Source: Acetobacteraceae bacterium | GTDB lineage: Bacteria > Pseudomonadota > Alphaproteobacteria > Acetobacterales > Acetobacteraceae | NCBI GenBank assembly: GCA_039613835.1 | Contig: CP154827.1 | Coordinates: 62,001 to 126,000 of the forward strand | DNA length: 64,000 nt | Direction of reading: 5' to 3' | Shown here: positions 57,721-64,000 of the stretch, in pieces | Numbering within the stretch: position 1 is the first letter of the stretch | How the letters are laid out: each line of letters starts with the position of its first letter | Notes under the pieces: generated by a model | The model's database searches: none | What the model was told of the DNA's origin: nothing | The model's input: only the letters and a program-made list of their open reading frames with translations | Translations under genes and position numbers: made by a program

Positions 57721-58214
57721 GAGCGGGGTGAGATCTTGATGTGATGCGCGCCCGTGTCGAGACAGGTCCGGGCGAGGGCCGCGCAGGCGGATGAGATTTG
57801 CGCCCAGGCTTTTTCGAACGCGGCCATGTCTTTGTAATAGGGGTCCTCGACGCTCACATTTTTCTGCCCGGGTAGAAAATCCATGAGGAGATGAATTTTA
57901 TCCCGTACCTCTGGCGGGGCGAGACGTTTCAACGCGCGTAAATGCCCGGCATCGAGGGCCAATATATGAGTGTATCGCGCAAAATCATCATGTGCCAGGC
58001 GCTTGGCGCGGTAATGCCCAATTTTCAGGCCCGCCGCCGCGGCGACATGCTGCGCGCGATCATCCGGTGTGTCGCCAAAATGCCACCCGTCAATCCCTGC
58101 AGAGGCGATGTCGATGGACAGGCCACGTTGCATGACTTCCCTCCGCATCGCGGCCTCGGCCAAAGGTGAACGGCAGATATTGCCCGTGCATATGAAGAGA
58201 AAGGAAGAGCTCAT
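57717..58214 (-). CDS. Low-molecular-weight protein-tyrosine phosphatase family
   Basis: 165 residues with the complete active site: P-loop FICTGNICRSPLAEAAMR (Cys9, Arg15; C-x5-R-S) and the general acid Asp in SVEDPYYKDMAAFEKAW. SAGIDGWHFGDTPDDRAQHV is typical. Coupled to the fructosamine kinase, it may remove phosphate from fructosamine-6-phosphate or related products rather than from protein tyrosine. Intact. Confidence 0.93.
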   Translation of the reverse strand: MSSSFLFICTGNICRSPLAEAAMRREVMQRGLSIDIASAGIDGWHFGDTPDDRAQHVAAAAGLKIGHYRAKRLAHDDFARYTHILALDAGHLRALKRLAPPEVRDKIHLLMDFLPGQKNVSVEDPYYKDMAAFEKAWAQISSACAALARTCLDTGAHHIKISPRS

Positions 58215-58490
58215 AAATCATCCTCATATTTTGATGGCGATTGCTGACAGGGCGATGAGAGCCTGTTATCAAAGCCGCGTGTCACGGTTACGTGCGCCTG
58301 GCGCAGTAAGGCCGGTGGGCTGAACTGGCATGATCTCCGCCCATCCTGTCCGCATGTCGGGTCATCCTCTGACATAATGTGATTAATATCAGCCATGGCA
58401 ACTCGTTGCAAAAGCCGAACAACCATGTAACCTGACCGGAAATATTGCTCCGGAGCCGCCAACGCTTTGCAAGCCCTTTCCGAAACGACC

Positions 58491-59108
58491 ATGACCCGGC
58501 CCCCCGCCCTCAAGCTCCAACGTGCTGAGGGGGCGTCGAAAATGTCCGTGAAAAATGACGGGGTGAGGACGCGCCTTGACCAGTTGCGTCAAAGCGGCTG
58601 CCTAAAAACGTTTTTCCCCCATTCGCCGCACCCGTCGCTGGAATGCATCATTGTCAATGTCTCTGGCGGCATTGCCGCGTCAGACTGCCTGGAAAGGGTG
58701 TTCTCATGGCCCCGACCGCACGCATCTCATCCTCTCGACGCAAGGGGCGGAGCGTTATCAGCGCGTGCGTGATGGCGAGGCCCCCTCGCAAGTCACGACG
58801 ATATGCCATGTGGGTGCGGGCGCCCATCCTGGAATGGCTGCCGCGTGAGACGCTCTATTACAATCACGCCCATTGTGGCGCAGAATTTTGATGTTCATCT
58901 TTCCACCGATGCGCGCTTCACCAGCGTGGAGACGCGCGTTTTCGGGCGACATTATGCCGGGGAGCGTGTGCATCGCCTGCGTTTGCAGGAGCGGATGTGC
59001 GTCTACCGGGATGGTGCGCCCCTCTTTATCGATGCCATCACATTGGACGCCATCAGCGATGCGGTGCTTGAACGGGCGGCCATTGGCGGTGGGGCGCATG
59101 TCCAATAG
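58491..59108 (+). pseudogene. ureD: Urease accessory protein UreD, frameshifts and C-terminal loss
   Basis: UreD is the scaffold of the urease-activating complex. From ATG 58491 the start is normal (LKLQRAEGASKMSVKNDGVR, RLDQLRQSGCLKTFFPH, IIVNVSGGIAASDCLER). The frame is then lost near 58690, and pieces in two other frames follow: TQGAERYQRVRDGEAPSQVT, WLPRETLYYNHAHC, then FDVHLSTDARFTSVETRVFG up to ERAAIGGGAHVQ and TAG at 59106-59108. Family members continue for about 70 residues more, so the C-terminal part is deleted. First gene of the urease operon. Confidence 0.85.
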
Positions 59109-59201
59109 CTTATCCTCCATGTTTCTAATGAGGCGGCTTTGAACGTGCCGCGGCGCGGCGCCGATATGCCGCCATCCTGGCGATACTAGCAGAGGAAATT
59201 T

Positions 59202-59504
59202 ATGTGGCTGACACCACGTGAAAAAGAAAAACTCCTCATCTCTCTCGTGGCAATGGTAGCGCGGAACCGGCTGAGTTGCGGGGTGAAACTGAACCACCCG
59301 GAGGCGATCGCCCTGTTGACGGATCACATCATGGAAGGTGCCCGCGATGGGCAGAGTGTGGCGGGATTAATGGAATCCGCCGCCACCGTCCTGACGCGGG
59401 GCCAGGTCATGTCCGGCGTGGCGCAACTTATCGCGGAGGTGCAGGTTGAGGCGACCTTTCCCGATGGCACAAAACTGGTGACGGTCCATGACCCCATTCG
59501 ATGA
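59202..59504 (+). CDS. ureA: Urease subunit gamma
   Basis: 100 residues, [20 protein letters not shown], normal length, with [40 protein letters not shown] and [20 protein letters not shown]. It is a structural subunit of the nickel enzyme that hydrolyses urea. Intact, although four residues in highly conserved positions differ from the usual sequence (NRLSCG for the more common RRLERG). The 3' end overlaps ureB by 17 bp. Confidence 0.95.
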   Translation: MWLTPREKEKLLISLVAMVARNRLSCGVKLNHPEAIALLTDHIMEGARDGQSVAGLMESAATVLTRGQVMSGVAQLIAEVQVEATFPDGTKLVTVHDPIR

Positions 59505-59835
59505 TCGGGATTTTCTGAACCAGGTCATTCCTGGTGAAATCATCTGTGCCGAGGCGGATGTTCCGATCAATGTCGGCGTGCCGCGTTGTGTTCTACGCGT
59601 GCGGAATGCGGGGGACAGGCCCATTCAGGTCGGCAGCCATTATCATTTTGCCGAGGTCAATCAGGCACTTCTCTTCGACCGCGCCGCGGCGCGCGGTATG
59701 GGCCTCAATATCCCCTCCGGCGCGGCCATGCGGTTTGAGCCGAGCCAGGCGCGCGATGTCACGTTGGTGCCTTATCGTGGCCTGCGCGTCGTGATCGGTT
59801 TTCAGGGGGCGGTGATGGGAAAACTCGACCCATGA
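59488..59835 (+). CDS. ureB: Urease subunit beta
   Basis: 115 residues, [20 protein letters not shown]; conserved core [40 protein letters not shown] and the [19 protein letters not shown] turn. The ATG lies inside the ureA end and the stop overlaps ureC (ATGA). Intact but useless alone because the catalytic subunit is broken. Confidence 0.95.
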   Translation: MTPFDDRDFLNQVIPGEIICAEADVPINVGVPRCVLRVRNAGDRPIQVGSHYHFAEVNQALLFDRAAARGMGLNIPSGAAMRFEPSQARDVTLVPYRGLRVVIGFQGAVMGKLDP

Positions 59836-61556
59836 CATTCATGCGACGATGGGATTACGTCAGAAGCTTCGGCCCGACAATCGGTGACCGCATCCGCCCC
59901 GCAGATACAAACCTCCTGGTGGAGGTTGAGCGGGACTTCACCCTTTACGGAGAGGAAGTTAAATTTGGCGGCGGCAAGGCGATCCGCGATGGGATGGCGC
60001 AATCCCAGCTGAGCGCGGAGGAGGGGGCGTGCGATACGGTCATTACCAACACGCTGATTATCGACCATTGGGGGATCGTCAAAGCGGATATCGGGCTGCG
60101 GGCCGGGCGTATTTGCGGGATCGGCAAGGCCGGTAACCCGGATACGCAACCGGCTGTGGATGTCATTATTGGCCCCTGCACGGAGATCATCGCCGGGGAA
60201 GGTAAAATCGTGACAGCGGGGGGTGTCGATACGCACATCCACTTCATCTGTCCTCAACAGATAGACGAAGCTCTGGCCGCGGGGATGACAACCTTGCTGG
60301 GCGGCGGCACAGGCCCGGCAACCGGCACAGCCGCCACGACCCTGCACGCCCGGCCCCTGGAACATTCACCGCATGTTGCAGGCAGCCGAGAATTTGCCCG
60401 TGAATGTCGGGTTCGCCGGAAAGGGAAATGCGTCGCGGCCTTCAGCTTTGGAGGAAATGGTGCGGGCCGGGGCGTGCGCGCTCAAACTGCATGAGGATTG
60501 GGGCACCACCTTACGCACGATCGATACTTGTCTTTCTGTCGCTGACAGGATGGATGTGCAGGTCATGCTGCATTCCAACACGCTGAACGAAAGTGGCTAT
60601 GTCGATGACACGATCGCGGCGATCGGGGGAAGGACGATCCATGCTTTCCATACGGAGGGGGCCGAGGGCGGGCACGCGCCGGATATCATCAAACTCGCTG
60701 GACTCAAAAATGTCCTGCCTTCCTCCACCAACCCGACACGCCCTTATACGGTCAGTACGCTGGAAGAACATCTCGATATGCTGATGGTCTGCCATCACCT
60801 TGATAAATGTTCTGCCGAGGACATGGCCTTTGCGGAAAGTCGTATCCGCAAAGAGACGATCGCGGCCGAGGATATATCGCGGCCGAGGATATATTGCACG
60901 ATATGGGCGCGCTCTCCATGATGTCTTCTGACAGTCAGGCTATGGGGCGTGTCGGTGAAGTCATCATCCGCACCTGGCAGACCGCGCATAAAATGAAGGC
61001 GCAACGTGGCGCTCTGGCGGGTGACGGCGCGACGGATAATGAGCGGGTTAAGAGATATATCGCGAAATATACGATCAACCCCGCCATCGCCCATGGTCTC
61101 GCGCGGGAAGTCGGCTCAATCGCCACCGGTAAATTAGGGGATCTTGTCCTATGGGAGCCTGGATTTTTCGGGGTCAAGTCGTCCATCGTGGTGAAAGGCG
61201 GCATGATTGTCATGGCGCAAATGGGTGACGCGAACGCCTCCATCCCCACCACATCACCTGTCATGCCGAAATTGATGTTCGGCGGGCTGGGACGTGCCGT
61301 CTCTGAAACCTGCATCACCTTTGTTTCCCAGGCTGCGGTGGAAGAGGACATCAAGCACGCGCTCGATCTCAAACGCCTTATTCTGCCGGTCAGCAATGTG
61401 CGCGGCGGTATTAGCAAGGCAGATATGGTGCGTAATGATGCCACGCCGCACATTGAGGTGGATGCGGAAAGTTACGAAGTGCGGGCCGAGGGCGCGCTTT
61501 TAATCTGTGAACCGGCAATGGCCTTGTCTATGGCGCAAAGGTATTTTCTTTATTGA
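59832..61556 (+). pseudogene. ureC: Urease catalytic subunit alpha, two frameshifts
   Basis: The N-terminal frame covers [20 protein letters not shown] and the first nickel ligands in [16 protein letters not shown]. One extra C near 60343 (ACCC for ACC) shifts the frame in [22 protein letters not shown]. The second frame has the lysine that is carbamylated ([12 protein letters not shown]), [15 protein letters not shown] and [21 protein letters not shown] 17-bp tandem duplication at 60861-60894 shifts the frame again; after it comes [20 protein letters not shown] with the last ligand Asp, and a normal end at TGA 61554-61556. All active-site residues are still encoded; two small indels destroy the gene. 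Confidence 0.93.
60861..60894. repeat. 17-bp tandem duplication in ureC
   Basis: CGCGGCCGAGGATATAT occurs twice back to back. With one copy the reading is [12 protein letters not shown] as expected in UreC, so the second copy is the mutation. Confidence 0.92.
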
Positions 61557-62026
61557 TGACACGTTGCACGAAAATCCTCCCCGCGGGAAGCTGGGACGCG
61601 GCGCGGGCCGCGACATCCTATCGCGCCGATTATGAAGGCCGGTTCCGGCGGCGCATGGTCCTGACGCTGGCAGATGGGTCGGACATTTTGCTTGACCTCA
61701 ATACGCCGCGTCTCATGCGTGACGGGGACGGGTTGGTTCTGACGGATGGTCGGATTATTGTTGTCGTGGCGGAAGCCGAGGCCCTCGCTGAAATCCGCGC
61801 GGATTCCACGGATGCACTCCTTAGATTGGCGTGGCATGTGGGCAACCGACATATTGGTGCGATGATCCACACTGATCGCATCACGATCCGCCATGACCCG
61901 GTGATTGAGAAGATGGTTGAGGGGCTTGGGGGTCACCTGACGCACGTGCATCGTGGTTTCGACCCGGAAAATGGCGCTTATGCCGTTTCCGGCCCCGCGC
62001 ACCGTCATCATCACCATCCTGCCTGA
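61556..62026 (+). CDS. ureE: Urease accessory protein UreE (nickel chaperone)
   Basis: 156 residues from ATG 61556, which overlaps the ureC stop (TGATG). The peptide-binding domain (DYEGRFRRRMVLTLADGSDI, DGLVLTDGRIIVVVAEAEAL) and metal-binding domain (LAWHVGNRHIGAMIHTDRIT with the conserved His) are present, and the C-terminus ends AHRHHHHPA, a short nickel-binding histidine tail. UreE hands nickel to UreG. Intact; its partners UreF and UreG are broken. Confidence 0.94.
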   Translation: MTRCTKILPAGSWDAARAATSYRADYEGRFRRRMVLTLADGSDILLDLNTPRLMRDGDGLVLTDGRIIVVVAEAEALAEIRADSTDALLRLAWHVGNRHIGAMIHTDRITIRHDPVIEKMVEGLGGHLTHVHRGFDPENGAYAVSGPAHRHHHHPA

Positions 62027-62060
62027 TGCCCCTCTGCGCTCGTTGAACCGTGATCAGACA

Positions 62061-62758
62061 GTGACGAAACAGCGGGAACTCAGTCCCATGCGTCTGTTAC
62101 GGCTGCTGAACTGGGTGTCGCCCGCCCTGCCGATCGGGAGCTTCGCTTATAGTCACGGGACGGAATGGGCCGTTGAAAATGGGGATATCCGAGATGCTGA
62201 AACGCTGACTCTCTGGGTGCGTGACCCGCTTCTCCATGGTTCCTTCCGCGTTGATCTTGCGGCGGTGTTGACAGCGTGACGCGCGGAGGATGAAGATGCA
62301 GCCCGTTCCGCCGCGGCTCATACGCTGGCACACGCCTCATCGCGGGAGAGATGGGAGGAGACGTTGCAGCAAGACAAAGCCTTTCTCCGTGCTGTCGAAA
62401 ACTGGCCTGCCTTTGATACGCCCCAAACCGAGGCGCGCCGGATTTCACCCTCGGCGCAGTGCCCCCCCTGCCGGGCGCTTTCGGCTTGACGTGCCGCCAA
62501 CGTGGTTTTTATGAACATATAACGCAACTTGCTTACGCACATTGTGCCGTGTTGGCGGTGATTTCCGCCCGTGTGCGGCTCATTCCTCTGGGGCAGGCAG
62601 AGTCGCTGCGTGTCCTGGCGGCCCTGGAAGGCGAGATTGTGCGGATGATTGAGAGGATGCAGAATGTGACGCTCGATCAAGTCGGCAGCATATGCTTCGC
62701 GTCCGACCTGGCCGCGATGCTGCATGAAACGCAAAAAACAAGGCTGTTCAGAACGTGA
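62061..62758 (+). pseudogene. ureF: Urease accessory protein UreF, nonsense and frameshift
   Basis: The start is GTG 62061 or ATG 62088; MRLLRLLNWVSPALPIGSFA and YSHGTEWAVENGDIRDAETL are typical. TGA at 62277-62279 interrupts AVLTA|RAEDEDAARSAAAHTL in phase (Trp is plausible), and the frame is lost again near 62460; the C-terminal part in another frame reads AHCAVLAVISARVRLIPLGQ ... [19 protein letters not shown], ending at TGA 62756-62758. About 35-45 residues of the family between these parts seem to be missing or scrambled. UreF together with UreD and UreG loads nickel into apo-urease. Confidence 0.87.
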
Positions 62759-63400
62759 TGACACATCAGGAAAAATCCGATCATTCCCGTCCCCTAAAAA
62801 TTGGGATCGGTGGGCCGGTTGGCTCCGGTAAAACAACGTTGATGCACAGATTATGCCTGTTTTTCCGCGACCTTTGCGAGGTGGCGGTGATCACGAATGA
62901 TATTTACACGCGGGAAGATGCTGAATTCCTGATCCGCGCCGGGTCCCTGCCGGCGGAACGCATCCTCGGTATCGAAACGGGCGGCTGCCCACATACGGCC
63001 ATCCGGGAAGATGCCAGCATCAATCTCGCCGGAATTGAAGCGCTGACGGAAAAATTCCAGCAGCTCGACATCATTTTGATTGAAAGCGGGGGGGGGCGAT
63101 AATCTTGCAGCGACTTTCAGCCCGGAACTCGTTGACCTGACGCTTTACGTAATTGATGTTTCGGCAGGTGACAAAATTCCGCGCAAAGGCGGCCCGGGCA
63201 TCACGCGCTGTGATCTTCTCATTATCAATAAGACGGATCTCGCACCCTATATGGGCGCCGATCTCAACGTCATGGCGCATGACAGTCGGCTTATGAGGCG
63301 GGATCGACCTTTTCTCTTTACTAATCTGCGCGATGATGAAGGCGTGATGGAAATTGCACGTTTCATCATGCAGAAAGGTAGATTGAAAGTCGTGGCCTGA
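62758..63400 (+). pseudogene. ureG: Urease accessory GTPase UreG, frameshifted in a run of nine G
   Basis: GTPase that drives nickel insertion. ATG 62758 overlaps the ureF stop (TGATG). P-loop [40 protein letters not shown], and the metal CPH in [20 protein letters not shown] are intact. The frame ends at TAA 63100-63102 because of nine consecutive G at 63088-63096; with eight (or five) G the reading is IESGG(G)[14 protein letters not shown] and continues [34 protein letters not shown] to the end at 63400. This homopolymer is the only lesion. Confidence 0.93.
63088..63096. repeat. G9 homopolymer in ureG
   Basis: Nine consecutive G at the codons for Gly in IESGG. Five G would give the usual SGGD; eight would give SGGGD in frame. 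It is either a slippage hot spot or a sequencing uncertainty. Confidence 0.9.
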
Positions 63401-63416
63401 AGGAAGGGAAGCAAAA

Positions 63417-64000
63417 ATGGTGATCAACCTTTTCCTGCTCAATATCGGCCTGTGGGTTTTGTCCGCGCTGACACCCGGCATCCCCTATGCCGTCATCCTG
63501 CTGGCCTGGACACTTGGGCTGAGGCACGCGCTTGATGTTGACCACATTGCGGCAATCGACGCTGTGTCACGTTAGATGATGCTGCACGGTCGACCGGCGC
63601 ATCGGGTCGGGCTGTATTTTTCAATCGGGCATTCCGCTGTTGTCCTGACGGCGGCCTGCATCGCTGCGTGGTATGCCTCGTCCCATGTTCTGGAAGAGGG
63701 GCCGCCATTGGTCGACAATCGTTTTAGCGCGCTTTTTTCCGCTCTGTTCCTTCTTCTCATCGGCGGCGCCAACCTCACAGTCTCTTCCGCCCGGCCCGGC
63801 CTGTGCAGACGCGGAAAGGATCGGGGCGGCTGATGTCGCGGGTGACGTCACCCGGGCATATGGTGGTGGTGGGCTTCCTGTTCGGGCTGGGTTTCGATAC
63901 GGCGAGTGAAATCGGCCTGATGGCCCTGAACGGCGGCGCAGCGCGCTTCCGTCTTCGCTGTCGTGCTGATCCCCGTCATCTTCGCGGCCGGGATGATGCT
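63417..64000 (+). pseudogene. NiCoT-family nickel/cobalt permease, amber and frameshift (cut by window edge)
   Basis: ATG 63417 after GGGAAG. MVINLFLLNIGLWVLSALTP, then LLAWTLGLRHALDVDHIAAI carries the nickel motif H-A-x-D-x-D-H. TAG at 63573-63575 interrupts DAVSR|MMLHGRPAHRVGLYFS in phase (CAG to TAG is likely); IGHSAVVLTAACIAAWYASS follows. The frame is lost near 63790 (LLIGGANLTV|SSARP); VVVGFLFGLGFDTASEIGLM, a second family signature (L-F-x-L-G-F-D-T-A-x-E-x-x-L), is in another frame. The last visible part, up to 64000, again differs in phase. Nickel supply for the dead urease is the evident role. Confidence 0.87.

Overview
The window reads as chromosome of an alphaproteobacterium, most likely Acetobacteraceae (acetic acid bacteria). 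The signs are a circularly permuted two-piece ssrA with an ANDNSKVLAVAA tag beside an alphaproteobacterial-type sspB, thyX as thymidylate synthase, a fused DhaK-DhaL dihydroxyacetone kinase and small proteins of alphaproteobacterial type. The genus cannot be fixed from the sequence alone.

The dominant feature is decay. About 26 genes are broken by frameshifts, premature stops, short tandem duplications or internal deletions, while about 35 neighbours are clean. The lesions are clustered: 44801-58214 holds 14 consecutive intact ORFs (pst/pho operon, dicarboxylate symporter, amino acid permease, DHA kinase, fructosamine kinase, phosphatase), whereas nearly every accessory locus is dead. All eleven premature stops I could place fit C:G to T:A transitions (TGG or CGA to TGA, CAG to TAG). 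This pattern suggests a genome losing accessory functions, as in host-restricted lineages, more than uniform sequencing error. No insertion sequence, prophage or CRISPR array was recognised.

Layout. 1-5.6 kb: RluA-type synthase end, small membrane protein, dead tspO, dead Old Yellow Enzyme, dead metH lacking its cobalamin domain. 5.6-13.6 kb: a wholly dead type I secretion locus (ABC transporter, membrane-fusion protein, Sel1-repeat protein, two glycosyltransferases). 13.7-24.1 kb: housekeeping block (ppa, Rdx/SelW-like, a CAT-anticodon tRNA, ettA, mlaA with dead mlaC, DjlA-like, tgt, queA with dead queG). 24.4-28.7 kb: microprotein, dead AbrB-type permease, sspB, ssrA, thyX, lytic transglycosylase. 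28.7-32.1 kb: dead oxyR divergent from intact ahpC and dead ahpF.

32.5-38.9 kb is the most unusual locus: an MFS exporter and HxlR regulator next to a compact operon of [2Fe-2S] ferredoxin, heme-oxygenase-like diiron enzyme, ATP-grasp ligase and Tat-signalled class V PLP enzyme. It looks like a small-molecule pathway that I cannot match to a named product; only the ferredoxin and HxlR are intact. 39.8-44.4 kb: dps, an intact MFS carrier and a dead tandem GT2 glycosyltransferase. 44.8-58.2 kb: the clean block, with a pair of small flagellum-associated-looking ORFs (54.7-55.2 kb). 58.5-64 kb: a urease operon (ureD-A-B-C-E-F-G and a nickel permease) in which only ureA, ureB and ureE are intact.
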